Shown here piece by piece: positions 7,207 to 14,433 of a stretch of DNA of 15,148 nucleotides. The position numbers and the translations under genes are program-made. The stretch's first letter is position 1. The number at the start of each line of letters is the position of its first letter. Under the pieces are notes generated by a model that did not search any database, had not been told where the DNA came from, and saw only the letters and a list, made by a program, of their open reading frames with translations. This stretch comes from Nanobdellota archaeon (GTDB lineage Archaea; Nanobdellota; Nanobdellia; Woesearchaeales; GW2011-AR15), in assembly GCA_018815145.1 (NCBI GenBank), contig JAHIYL010000109.1, positions 1-15,148 of the forward strand, given 5' to 3'.

Positions 7207-7275
7207 TTTTGCATTGACAGATCCTAGATATTAAAATATCAAAAATCTGACTACATAATTAAAAATTAACTAAAA

Positions 7276-7283
7276 AAATATAC
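7276..7283 (+). promoter_or_regulatory. TATA box of tfb
   Basis: AAATATAC is centred about 25 nt before the TFB ATG at 7304, with no ribosome binding site between. This is leaderless spacing matching that of aRF1, trmJ and tmk. Confidence 0.5.
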
Positions 7284-7303
7284 AATTTAACTCGGCGATA
7301 AAA

Positions 7304-8233
7304 ATGAAAGAACTATCCACATACAAGAAATGTCCGGAATGCAGCAATGAGAATCTCCTATGGAATCAGGATAAGGGAGAAGTGCTCTGCAGGCTGTGCG
7401 GATTAGTATTAGACGACAAACTATTTGATTTTGGCCAGGAATGGCGTGAATTCGAAGAAGGAGATGCACAGAAACACAGAAGAACAGGAGCTCCTCTGAC
7501 ATATACGCAAGAAGACAGGGGACTTGGAACAACCGTCGGCAACAAATCTGATCTCTTCAAGCTCAATAAGAAGGATCAGAACAAGTTCTACAGGCTAAGG
7601 CTTTGGCAGAGAAGGGTATCAACTGCAATCGAAGCCAATCTGAGGATAGCAATTGCGGAAATCAAGAGGATTTCTTCCCTTCTCAATCTTCCAAAGTATG
7701 TCGAAGAAGAGATAGCACGAATCTATACTGAAGCTGTACAAAGAGAGCTTGTGAGAGGGCATTCAACTGAAGCAGTCGTTGCCGGAGTTGTCTATGCAGT
7801 CATCAGGATGTACGATATTCCGAAGACATTGAATGAAGTCTCTGCAATAACCGGAATTGACAAGAAAAGGCTTGCAAAGAATTTCAAGTATGTCTCAAGG
7901 AAACTCAATATCAGGACTCTTCCTATCGATCCGCTAAACTATATCTATAGGTTCGCATCTGAACTTGCGCTTGAAGCAAAGACCCAGACAAAGGCCATAG
8001 ATATAATACAGAAAGCAAGAAAAGAACAGATAGTATCAGGAAGAAGCCCAAAAGGACTTGCTGCCGGAGCACTGTATATCGCGTCCAAGATCCATCAGGA
8101 AAAAAAGACACAGGCTGAGATAGCAAAGATTGCAGATGTCACTGAAGTCACTGTAAGAAATACTTACAAGGAACTCATAAACAATCTTGATTTTTTGAAC
8201 ACCGAGATGGATAAGGCTAAAAGCGGGACATGA
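7304..8233 (+). CDS. tfb: Transcription initiation factor B (TFB, TFIIB homologue)
   Basis: This 309-residue general transcription factor bridges the TBP-DNA complex and RNA polymerase and helps select the start site. The N-terminal zinc ribbon has Cys10/Cys13 and Cys29/Cys32 (CPEC...CRLC). It is followed by the B-reader/linker region with GQEWREF and TGAPLTYTQEDRGLGT (about 44-77). Two cyclin-like repeats span roughly 105-200 and 205-300. The second ends in the BRE-reading helix-turn-helix TQAEIAKIADVTEVTVRNTY. Length is normal for archaeal TFB and no inserted intein or truncation is seen. A T-run follows the stop codon. It is divergent from aRF1 across about 250 bp containing inverted repeats. 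Confidence 0.97.
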   Translation: MKELSTYKKCPECSNENLLWNQDKGEVLCRLCGLVLDDKLFDFGQEWREFEEGDAQKHRRTGAPLTYTQEDRGLGTTVGNKSDLFKLNKKDQNKFYRLRLWQRRVSTAIEANLRIAIAEIKRISSLLNLPKYVEEEIARIYTEAVQRELVRGHSTEAVVAGVVYAVIRMYDIPKTLNEVSAITGIDKKRLAKNFKYVSRKLNIRTLPIDPLNYIYRFASELALEAKTQTKAIDIIQKARKEQIVSGRSPKGLAAGALYIASKIHQEKKTQAEIAKIADVTEVTVRNTYKELINNLDFLNTEMDKAKSGT

Positions 8234-8237
8234 ACCT

Positions 8238-8252
8238 TGCTTTTTTTATTCT
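8238..8252 (+). terminator. Probable T-run terminator after tfb
   Basis: Seven consecutive T (8241-8247) begin 7 nt after the TFB stop and are followed by more T-rich sequence. This is the oligo-T signal typical of intrinsic termination in archaea, with no hairpin needed. Confidence 0.5.
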
Positions 8253-8289
8253 CTATATTAATTGTTATGTTCAATAATATCAAAAGGGA

Positions 8290-9201
8290 CTAGGTTGAAT
8301 ATAATTGCGGATATACTTCTTTAAAGTCAATTAAATTTCCTACACCCACATATGCTAATATGGTAGTTTTTTTCTGTGAAATAGCAGCTTCAACTCGGTT
8401 ACCACCATCTACAATTTCAAACCTATTATACTTAACTCTATGAAGTATTATAGGAGGAATTTCTGTTTTCAAATTTGCATATTTTTTTACTGTCATTGAG
8501 TTTGAACCTGTCCTTCGATTTATGGAACTAATAGGAATGTCATGGAGTACATAATTTTCATAAAATTCAGATTGCCATACCTGGTATCCTGATGGAAATA
8601 ATGCAACCATATATTCGTATATTTCGTAAGCATTCATTTTATCAACATACTTTGATCCATTTATTATTCTAAATCCATTTTCTTTTTTATGTTGGCTCTC
8701 AAACCAAATAATTGAAATAAGATGTTCTGAAAAACTTGCACAAGTAGCATTAACTAGGTTTTCAAAATTGAATCCTAAGTCATCCATGAATATTACTTCA
8801 GAAGATAATTTTTTATTATTTAACTCCTTAACTTCACTTTCAATAAAAGCATAATATGAAGCCCTATTGTATCTAGGATGCCCATATCCAGTTTGAAACA
8901 CGCAAAGATTATCAAAAGAGTAAGATTCTTCATTAATATTTACATCACACTTAAGAAGGAATTTAATTATCAGTATTATCTTTCCCAATTTTAAATCATC
9001 TCTTAGTTTATTATTGTAGATGATTGAATTTGCAAAGAATCCAAAAGTTGGAAATTTAAACTTCACAATTGCATTAGGATTTTTGAATTTTTTATGTAGT
9101 ATAGACAAAAAATTATCACTTTGAAAAAAAGACTGTAGCAGTGCTTTTGAAATTTTTATTTTATCTTTTGACAAATACAACATATATAATTTAATTTTCA
9201 T
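8290..9201 (-). CDS. Unrecognised protein with a C-terminal ParB/sulfiredoxin-like domain
   Basis: This is 303 residues from the ATG at 9201. A TTG at 9252 extends the frame by 17 codons. An ATG at 9183 would fit leaderless spacing from the TATA-like element near 9209-9216, so the start is uncertain. The first 210 residues match no family I recognise; they are rich in Lys, Asn, Ile and Phe and contain FQTGYGHPRYNR. The C-terminal region, about 219-286, reads HDIPISSINRR, then EIPPIILHRV, then FEIVDGGNRVEAAIS and TTILAYV. This is the order of a ParB/Srx-fold domain: a P-P-I-x strand, then D-G-G-x-R-x-x-A-A, then T-x-I-x-A. The fold includes nucleotidases, nucleases and kinases, so activity cannot be assigned. 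The gene is strongly AT-rich beside its neighbours, suggesting transfer. Confidence 0.75.
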   Translation of the reverse strand: MKIKLYMLYLSKDKIKISKALLQSFFQSDNFLSILHKKFKNPNAIVKFKFPTFGFFANSIIYNNKLRDDLKLGKIILIIKFLLKCDVNINEESYSFDNLCVFQTGYGHPRYNRASYYAFIESEVKELNNKKLSSEVIFMDDLGFNFENLVNATCASFSEHLISIIWFESQHKKENGFRIINGSKYVDKMNAYEIYEYMVALFPSGYQVWQSEFYENYVLHDIPISSINRRTGSNSMTVKKYANLKTEIPPIILHRVKYNRFEIVDGGNRVEAAISQKKTTILAYVGVGNLIDFKEVYPQLYST

Positions 9202-9305
9202 TATACTAATATATTTATTGATAGATGCGCTCCCTTCTGAAATTATTCGCAAAATTTTTTCCCTTCGATCAGAACTATTCTAAAACCTCATTATTTTTTG
9301 TCCCA

Positions 9306-9357
9306 TACGATAGTCGTAGCTAATCCTCCTCACTAAACGACAAAACATTACAGTCGT
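9306..9357. repeat. Two short palindromic elements upstream of signal peptidase gene
   Basis: TACGA-tag-TCGTA (9306-9318) is followed 18 nt later by ACGAC, 11 nt, GTCGT (9337-9357). Both contain ACGA/TCGT arms. They lie in the 218-nt gap between two divergently transcribed genes, upstream of the likely signal peptidase TATA region (TTTTTAATAG, 9383-9392). They could be operator half-sites; the rest of the gap shows no gene. Confidence 0.35.
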
Positions 9358-9419
9358 CATATTCTGCATTATACCCGAAACATTTTTAATAGGCTGTTTT
9401 TTACTAGGATTAATTAGAA

Positions 9420-10160
9420 ATGGGTAAACCGAAAACAAGCATAATCAGAAAAATCTGGCATTTTATCTGGGAAGAGGACAGTGCACTAAGCTGGATAGTC
9501 AATATCATCCTTGCCTTTGTAATCATAAAATTTATCGTCATGCCTGGACTCGGCCTGGTATTCCACACAAGCTATCCTGTTGTAGCGGTCGTCTCCGGCA
9601 GCATGGAGCATGCATATGTTCCAAGGAATGACCTGTACGGAGAATATCTTATGACAAGCGAAGACAAAGTCATGTATGTGCTCTGCCAGGATACCTATAC
9701 AAAAAAGAATTCATTCATTGATCTGAAGGATTTTGTCAATTTTGATACATTCTGGGAAATATGCGGCAACTGGTATCAGAATTATAACATTACAAAAGAA
9801 GAATTTAAGAAATACAGGTTCAGGAACGGTTTTAATACTGGTGATATAATCGTGCTGTTCGGCAAAGATGCTGAAAAAATCAATGTAGGAGAAGTGATCG
9901 TATTCAGGAAGTATCCACCAGATCCACTCCGGCCTGATCCAATCATCCACAGAGTTGTCAACAAAAAGAATATGGAAGATAAATATTACTTCCAGACAAA
10001 AGGCGACCATAACCCAACTTCAGACCCATCTGAATCAAACATAAGTGAAGACCAGGTCATCGGATACGCAGTGTTCAGGATACCTTATCTTGGCTATATC
10101 AAGATATGGGTAGTTGAGATACTGAAATTGACTGGCCTTTACAAATACATCCCAATATGA
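9420..10160 (+). CDS. Signal peptidase I (archaeal/eukaryotic S26B type)
   Basis: This 246-residue membrane-anchored endopeptidase removes N-terminal signal peptides from secreted preproteins. A single N-terminal anchor lies at about 24-45, followed by the catalytic motif VVSGSMEH with nucleophile Ser61. IIHRV supplies His177, the ER-type replacement for the bacterial Lys, and KGDHNPTSDPSE supplies Asp196, completing the archaeal Ser-His-Asp arrangement. TGDIIVLFG (140-148) is the conserved strand between. About 75 residues separate Ser61 from TGDII, longer than in compact homologues; this loop has two cysteines (Cys89, Cys115) that could pair outside the cell. A second hydrophobic stretch, LGYIKIWVVEILKLTGL, is at the C-terminus. 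The TATA-like element 32 nt upstream suggests a very short leader. It heads a plus-strand run with TFS. Confidence 0.92.
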   Translation: MGKPKTSIIRKIWHFIWEEDSALSWIVNIILAFVIIKFIVMPGLGLVFHTSYPVVAVVSGSMEHAYVPRNDLYGEYLMTSEDKVMYVLCQDTYTKKNSFIDLKDFVNFDTFWEICGNWYQNYNITKEEFKKYRFRNGFNTGDIIVLFGKDAEKINVGEVIVFRKYPPDPLRPDPIIHRVVNKKNMEDKYYFQTKGDHNPTSDPSESNISEDQVIGYAVFRIPYLGYIKIWVVEILKLTGLYKYIPI

Positions 10161-10197
10161 AAATAAAATCAAACAATAAAATTCGAGGTAAATTCAA

Positions 10198-10515
10198 ATG
10201 ATGTTCTGTCCAAAATGCGGTTCGATTCTTGTACCTAAACAGGAGAAAAAGAAAAACATCCTTTCATGTTCCTGCGGGTACACAAATAAGAAACCTGAAA
10301 ACATAGAGCTCAAGGAGACTTTTAAAAAAGACGATACAAACAATGAAGCAGTGAATGCTGATCATGAATCACTTCCTTTGACAGAGGCTGAATGCCCAAA
10401 ATGCCAGCATGATAAAGCATATTTCTGGCTGATACAAACACGAGCAGGAGACGAACCTGAGACAAAATTCTATAAATGCGAGAAGTGCAAACATATCTGG
10501 AGAGACTACAATTGA
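10198..10515 (+). CDS. tfs: Transcription factor S (TFS, TFIIS/RpoM-like transcript cleavage factor)
   Basis: This 105-residue two-zinc-ribbon protein rescues backtracked RNA polymerase by stimulating cleavage of the RNA 3' end. The N-terminal ribbon is CPKCG (4-8) with a compact CSCGY (24-28). The acidic linker, about 35-65, is unstructured-looking. The C-terminal ribbon has CPKC, then QTRAGDEPETKFYKCEKC, in which Asp85-Glu86 are the catalytic acidic pair inserted into the polymerase secondary channel. Their presence argues for an active TFS rather than an inhibitory paralogue. The ATG at 10198 has GAGGT 8 nt upstream, better spaced than for the adjacent ATG at 10201. It follows the signal peptidase by 37 nt, probably on the same transcript. 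Confidence 0.95.
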   Translation: MMFCPKCGSILVPKQEKKKNILSCSCGYTNKKPENIELKETFKKDDTNNEAVNADHESLPLTEAECPKCQHDKAYFWLIQTRAGDEPETKFYKCEKCKHIWRDYN

Positions 10516-10548
10516 AGATTTCTCTGTAGAATAATAACAAACTGAAAA

Positions 10549-11319
10549 ATGCAACCACATCCAATAAAACTGGTGTTTGATAAACCGGATATTGATGCCA
10601 TTAATGCAAAAGGAAATCTCTGCATTGATATGCACTTCCACACCCGATACAGCGATGGTGCTGCAAAACTAAAACATATCTTAAAAAATTGTACTAAACA
10701 GGATTTGGGTGTTGCAATAACCGATCACAATGAGATCCGTGGAGCAATCCTTGCCCAGAAACTTGCAAACGAAGCAAAGATAATCCAGGGCATTGAGATA
10801 AAAGACCAAGATGGTATCGACATTCTTGCGTATTTCTATGATTCTTCTGAAATCAGAGAATTTTTCAATAAGACCATAAAAAATGACAAAAAAGGGTTTT
10901 GGGTCTTTGCTAAAGTCCAGAAAAAAACAGATGAGATTATTGACATATTGAAAAATTATAATTGTATAACATCATACGCACATCCCTTTGAATATCGGGA
11001 AAAACCAAATGACAAGTATGTGAAGAAGATCGATTCCATGGAAATATTTAATTCAAGACTCAATGAAGTGAAAAATATCAGGGCTCTTGCTCTTTCAGAA
11101 AAAGAAAAAAAATGCACAACCGGAGGCTCGGACGGGCATTCAATCTATGAACTGGGTCTTGGAATAACATATTCAAAAGCTGAATCAACTGATGAATTTT
11201 TGGACAATATCAGAAAAAAGAAAAATTATGTCATTGGTAAACCACTAAAAAACGGTGCTGCTGATAGATTAAAATTACATATCAAAAACAGAGCATTCAA
11301 CCTGGTAAAATGGAACTAG
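10549..11319 (+). CDS. PHP-domain metal-dependent phosphoesterase
   Basis: This 256-residue protein has the PHP active-site motifs in order: DMHFHTRYSDG (27-37, His29, His31, Asp36), ITDHNEI (57-63, Asp59, His60), GIEI (Glu83), SYAHPFEY (His145) and GGSDGHS (Asp195, His197). Together these form a multi-metal centre. Standalone PHP proteins hydrolyse phosphate esters such as nucleoside 3',5'-bisphosphates, RNA ends or histidinol phosphate; the substrate here cannot be read from sequence. There is no polymerase domain, so this is not a PolX or DnaE part. It starts 33 nt after TFS, without a clear ribosome site, and overlaps the following DUF167 gene by 10 nt, so coupled translation is likely. 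Confidence 0.88.
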   Translation: MQPHPIKLVFDKPDIDAINAKGNLCIDMHFHTRYSDGAAKLKHILKNCTKQDLGVAITDHNEIRGAILAQKLANEAKIIQGIEIKDQDGIDILAYFYDSSEIREFFNKTIKNDKKGFWVFAKVQKKTDEIIDILKNYNCITSYAHPFEYREKPNDKYVKKIDSMEIFNSRLNEVKNIRALALSEKEKKCTTGGSDGHSIYELGLGITYSKAESTDEFLDNIRKKKNYVIGKPLKNGAADRLKLHIKNRAFNLVKWN

Positions 11320-11564
11320 ACAATTCCTGGAAAAAGCACATTGAAAACACCAGATTGAAAATCCTTGTAAAACCCAATGCTTCAAAAAATCGAATCATAG
11401 GCTGGGATGACAAAAGACAGGCCCTAAAAATCGAAATCAAGGCAAAGCCTGAGAACAACATGGCAAATATTGAAATAATCAAATTTTTCTCAAAAACCCT
11501 GAAAAAAAATGTTGAGATTGTATCTGGCAGGACCTCAAAGACAAAAGTGCTGAGATTCGGTTAG
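11310..11564 (+). CDS. DUF167 (YggU/UPF0235) family protein
   Basis: This 84-residue alpha/beta protein has the family core: LKILVKPNASKNRIIGWDD, then LKIEIKAKPENNMANIEIIKFFSKTL, then VEIVSGRTSKTKVLRF. The KPNASKN, AKPENNMAN and SGRTSKTK blocks correspond to the conserved V-x-P-x-A, A-P-P-x-x-x-A-N and G-x-x-S-x-x-K motifs of the family. The family is widespread in bacteria and archaea and its biochemical role is not established. The ATG lies inside the end of the PHP gene (10-nt overlap), and the stop overlaps the 3' end of the convergent dCMP deaminase gene by 4 nt. Confidence 0.85.
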   Translation: MELDNSWKKHIENTRLKILVKPNASKNRIIGWDDKRQALKIEIKAKPENNMANIEIIKFFSKTLKKNVEIVSGRTSKTKVLRFG

Positions 11565-12106
11565 ATGTCAAGTCTCTTGAAATACTTAATATAGTCTTTA
11601 AAAGCTTCTGTCTTACGGACACTTTCGGGAAATGACACTCCCTTATCTTCAGAATGGACAAAATCCATCACATCGTACACCTTGATTGTCCCGTCAGACT
11701 GCAATGCCTTGACTTTTGAAAGTTCGCCTTGCACAATAGTTCTCCTGCACATCATACAAGGAGTAGAATCAAATAATTTTCCGTCAAATGTCTCGCCATA
11801 AAGATATATCACTGCACCTTTTCTTTCCATTGGGTTTGCACCAAGGATTGCATTCTGCTCTGCGTGGAACGCTTTGCACAGTTCATAGCGTTCACCAGGC
11901 TTGATCTTCAAGACATCTCTCATGCAGGTCCCTATCTCCAGGCAATCCACTGCTTTTCTTATTGCTCCATTATAGCCGGTAGATATGATTTTGTCGCTTG
12001 TTGAGACAATGACTGCTCCAAAACGTCTTCTAAGGCAGGTTGACCTCTTTGATACCTCTTTGGCAATATTCAGATAATAGTCATCCTTAGTAGGTCTTTT
12101 AGTCAT
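11561..12106 (-). CDS. dCMP deaminase (ComEB-type cytidine/deoxycytidylate deaminase)
   Basis: This 181-residue zinc enzyme deaminates dCMP to dUMP, the substrate for thymidylate synthesis. The active site is FHAEQNAI (His81 ligand, Glu83 proton shuttle) plus PCMMC (Cys117 and Cys120 ligands). Upstream elements STGYNGAIR (42-50) and the CLEIGTCMRD segment with extra cysteines (Cys55, Cys61, Cys77) match deoxycytidylate deaminases, which often bind a second structural zinc or dCTP. Its start overlaps the end of the UPF0200 gene by 8 nt, and GGAG lies 10 nt upstream, inside that gene. It ends tail-to-tail with DUF167. The context with tmk and dut supports a dTTP-supply role. Confidence 0.93.
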   Translation of the reverse strand: MTKRPTKDDYYLNIAKEVSKRSTCLRRRFGAVIVSTSDKIISTGYNGAIRKAVDCLEIGTCMRDVLKIKPGERYELCKAFHAEQNAILGANPMERKGAVIYLYGETFDGKLFDSTPCMMCRRTIVQGELSKVKALQSDGTIKVYDVMDFVHSEDKGVSFPESVRKTEAFKDYIKYFKRLDI

Positions 12107-12650
12107 TTATGATCAACTCCAATAGTTTTTTTGCCTTTTCTTCCAATTCCTCAACACTTCCTTCATTCATGACAGCATAGTCAGCCATTGCAATCGGCCC
12201 TGCCTTATGCAGGTTCTCTATCTCAGCCTTATCCCTAGAAAATGCCTCTTCATCAGTAAGAGGCCTCTCTTTTCTTGTATTCAGCCTGGAATATCTCTTT
12301 TTGGGAGACACATAGACTGCAGCAACAATCATTTCAGGAAATTCTTCCTTCAATACAAGATACTCTTCCCAACTATATAGTCCATCCAAAATTATCTTAT
12401 CTGTTTTTTTTTGCAGTGCCTTAATCTTAGGTATATTCTTTATTGCATAGGCTGCCATCCCAAATTCATGGCGTAAGGACTCTCTTACCTGACGCTCATT
12501 TTTCTCATTTACAATAAGACCCTGTTCATTCAAGATATCCATAGTTATCTGACCAAACCGAATTTTGGAAAAACCTGCTCCTTCAAATACATCTGCAAGA
12601 ACAGACTTACCACTGCCGGTCATACCGACTATTGCAATAATTACCCCCAT
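12099..12650 (-). CDS. UPF0200-family P-loop NTPase (dephospho-CoA kinase-like)
   Basis: This 183-residue protein starts with a Walker A motif, GMTGSGKS (9-16). Further along are IILDGLYSWEEY (a DG-x-x motif in the Walker B region) and YVSPKKRYSRLNTRKE (lid-like arginines). The C-terminus MADYAVMNEGSVEELEEKAKKLLE matches the D-Y-x-x-x-N-x-G-S-x-E-E-L ending of archaeal UPF0200 and dephospho-CoA kinase-like proteins. The family is kinase-like but its substrate is unproven; the final step of CoA synthesis is one option, nucleotide phosphorylation another. The eight-nt overlap with dCMP deaminase suggests joint expression and perhaps a link to nucleotide metabolism. Its promoter lies in the 89-nt gap shared with tmk. 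Confidence 0.8.
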   Translation of the reverse strand: MGVIIAIVGMTGSGKSVLADVFEGAGFSKIRFGQITMDILNEQGLIVNEKNERQVRESLRHEFGMAAYAIKNIPKIKALQKKTDKIILDGLYSWEEYLVLKEEFPEMIVAAVYVSPKKRYSRLNTRKERPLTDEEAFSRDKAEIENLHKAGPIAMADYAVMNEGSVEELEEKAKKLLELIIND

Positions 12651-12710
12651 GCCAGGTTAAATAAAAAAGACATTTACTTAAAAAATTTGTTGAAAAGCAC
12701 TCTAAACCTT

Positions 12711-12718
12711 TTTATAAT
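12711..12718 (+). promoter_or_regulatory. TATA box of tmk
   Basis: TTTATAAT is centred about 25 nt upstream of the ATG at 12740. There is no ribosome binding site, so the transcript is predicted to be leaderless. Confidence 0.5.
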
Positions 12719-12739
12719 ATAGGATATTTACATTCTTGT

Positions 12740-13414
12740 ATGAAAGGAAAACTCATTGTAATAGAAGGCAATGACTCATCCGGAAAACAGACGCAAGCTG
12801 AGCTATTGCACAAGAGATTATCTGAAAAAGGATTCCCTGTTGAGATGATAGATTTTCCGCAGTATTATTCAGGTTTTTATGGAAAGATGGTTGCCAAGTA
12901 TCTCAGAGGAGAACTTGGAGATGTTGAAGAAGTGAACCCATATTTTTCAAGCCTATTGTATGCGCTTGACCGGTTGGACGCCAAAAATAAGATGGATGAT
13001 TGGCTGGCAAAGGGCAGAACAATAATATCAAATAGGTATGTGCCTGCAAACATGGCTTATGGCAGCGCAAAAATACATGAACAAAATAAGAAAGACGAAT
13101 TTCTTGCATGGCTTGAAGAGCTTGAATACAATGAAAACAAGATTCCAAGGCCGGATTCTGTCATATTCCTGCATGTCCCTCTTGCAATAACACAGGATCT
13201 GATTCGGACAAAGAAAAAAAGAGAATATCTGGAAGGAAAAAGGAAGGATATCCATGAAAAAGATAAGAGTTATCTGCAACGGGTAGAGGAGATGTATCTA
13301 AAGCTTTCTGAAAAAAATTTGTGGAGTAGGATTGATTGTGCAAAAAATGAAGAAATCCGGACAATTGAAGAAATTTCCGAAGATATCTGGAATATTGTCT
13401 CAAAAATAATCTGA
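12740..13414 (+). CDS. tmk: Thymidylate kinase (dTMP kinase)
   Basis: This 224-residue enzyme phosphorylates dTMP to dTDP. Motifs in order are the P-loop GNDSSGKQTQ (10-19), DFPQYYSG (38-45), where the Phe-Pro lines the thymine pocket, LYALDRLD (73-80, with the conserved Asp-Arg), SNRYVPANMAYG (97-108) and RPDSVIFLHVP (137-147). The Arg/Lys-rich lid is about 156-175. FP-x-Y and the ALDR block are diagnostic of TMPK over related NMP kinases. It is transcribed away from the UPF0200/dCMP deaminase pair and ends 12 nt from the stop of a convergent small gene. Confidence 0.93.
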   Translation: MKGKLIVIEGNDSSGKQTQAELLHKRLSEKGFPVEMIDFPQYYSGFYGKMVAKYLRGELGDVEEVNPYFSSLLYALDRLDAKNKMDDWLAKGRTIISNRYVPANMAYGSAKIHEQNKKDEFLAWLEELEYNENKIPRPDSVIFLHVPLAITQDLIRTKKKREYLEGKRKDIHEKDKSYLQRVEEMYLKLSEKNLWSRIDCAKNEEIRTIEEISEDIWNIVSKII

Positions 13415-13426
13415 AAATTTGCTCTA

Positions 13427-13579
13427 CTATTCTTTAAGCTTAAATGTGATGCAGTTTGTGCAATTTGCAAACTTATCCATATGGCATTCTATAACTCTGT
13501 CAAATAATTCACAATATACATCTACATTATATGGACATTTTCTCTTCTTTTCTTCAATCCATTCATTCATCAATGGCAT
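13427..13579 (-). CDS. Small cysteine-rich protein, 50 aa, probable metal binder (unrecognised)
   Basis: A short gene found by hand translation. The protein runs MPLMNEWIEEKKRKCPYNVD to ITFKLKE and has five cysteines (Cys15, 23, 32, 40, 43) and His33; the last pair is CTNC. The spacing suggests a zinc or iron-sulfur site. A TATA box (TTTATATA on the minus strand, 13603-13610) is centred 27 nt before this ATG, the same leaderless spacing as other genes here. An ATG two codons upstream, at 13585, is possible. The gene is convergent with tmk, 12 nt away. I do not recognise the family. The promoter spacing together with the cysteine pattern makes it more than a chance frame. Confidence 0.65.
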   Translation of the reverse strand: MPLMNEWIEEKKRKCPYNVDVYCELFDRVIECHMDKFANCTNCITFKLKE

Positions 13580-13602
13580 AATCATAGGCAAATCAAAAGT
13601 AA

Positions 13603-13610
13603 TATATAAA
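13603..13610 (-). promoter_or_regulatory. TATA box of the small cysteine-rich gene
   Basis: On the minus strand this reads TTTATATA and is centred 27 nt before the ATG at 13579. It supports that start over the ATG at 13585 (21 nt). Confidence 0.45.
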
Positions 13611-13667
13611 TTTATCCATTATTACTACTATTAAGTTAAAATATTATGATAACAAATGTAATGATAT

Positions 13668-14384
13668 TCAGACAATACCTATCTCCATATCAGGAAATTC
13701 CTTCAGGCATATCTCTTTCAAAGTATTGAGAAAACTTTTTGTAAATGGTCTGATGTTCTGAATTTTCTTGTCCAGACTGATGCCTGGGATATAATGCTGA
13801 AGCTCCCAATTACATTCCAATGAATGGACTAGTTTTGCAATTTTTATGATATCATCCTTTCTGTACATTAGGCTTGGGATGATGGTTGTCCTGGCAATGA
13901 CTGTAACATCGCTGTTTCTGAGCAATTCAAAAGTTTCTTTCATATCAGCAATTATCTGCTCTGGTTCTTTAAAATAAGTCCTTGAGTTAGTCACTCTTTC
14001 AAAAGATTTGCTGAAAGGTGATTTTATATCAATATATATCCTGTCAACCAACTGTTCGATTATAAGGGACCGCAGGCTGTCAGGCCTTGAACAATTTGTG
14101 AACACTGCAACTTGCTTATTTTTTTTTTTTGAAAATCTTGCAAGGCTGATGAGCGCCTGCCTTTGGATGCATGGTTCAGCCCCTGCAAAAAGCACCCCAT
14201 TGAAATCTGATGCAGATATGGTTTTCTTTACTTCCATGATATTTTTAAGGAATTCATTCTTGAACTCAAGGATACTGGAATTGAAGCAGTACCTGCATCT
14301 GAAATTGCACCCTGCAAAAAGAACAGCCAAATAGAATTTATCATCTAAGACAATGCTCTTCATCCCCCCTAAATAGAACTCCAT
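13668..14384 (-). CDS. Radical SAM protein, anaerobic ribonucleotide reductase activase-like (NrdG-like)
   Basis: This 238-residue radical SAM protein has GCNFRCRYCFN (25-35), whose Cys26, Cys30 and Cys33 bind the 4Fe-4S cluster. It also has a variant of the GGEP SAM-binding motif, AGAEPCIQ (67-74). The N-terminus YLGGMKSIVLDDKFYLAVLFAGCNF lines up with the GG-x-x-x-x-S-x-x-D segment of NrdG/PflA-like activases, supporting the ATG at 14384 over one 7 codons inside. Such proteins generate a glycyl radical on an anaerobic enzyme, most often the class III ribonucleotide reductase. The dTTP-pathway neighbours fit that target, but no nrdD is in the window, so the partner is inferred. A 12-A coding run lies at about residues 86-90. 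AT-rich promoter-like sequence precedes it. Confidence 0.85.
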   Translation of the reverse strand: MEFYLGGMKSIVLDDKFYLAVLFAGCNFRCRYCFNSSILEFKNEFLKNIMEVKKTISASDFNGVLFAGAEPCIQRQALISLARFSKKKNKQVAVFTNCSRPDSLRSLIIEQLVDRIYIDIKSPFSKSFERVTNSRTYFKEPEQIIADMKETFELLRNSDVTVIARTTIIPSLMYRKDDIIKIAKLVHSLECNWELQHYIPGISLDKKIQNIRPFTKSFLNTLKEICLKEFPDMEIGIV

Positions 14385-14433
14385 AAAAGAAAGAAAGATT
14401 ATATGATTAAAATAATTAACTCACTGGAAAAAT

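Noticed and set aside
7183..7252. Possible C/D box guide RNA downstream of the extra TATA box (GTGATT-like C box near 7200, CTGA at 7247-7250).
   Set aside because: The C box departs from RTGATGA, no good C' box is present, the internal D'-like TTGA is too close for a normal guide, and no terminal stem forms.
9253..9419. Possible tRNA or structured RNA suggested by GTCGT/ACGAC pairs.
   Set aside because: No acceptor, T-loop GTTCGA or anticodon arm layout can be drawn; only short palindromes remain.
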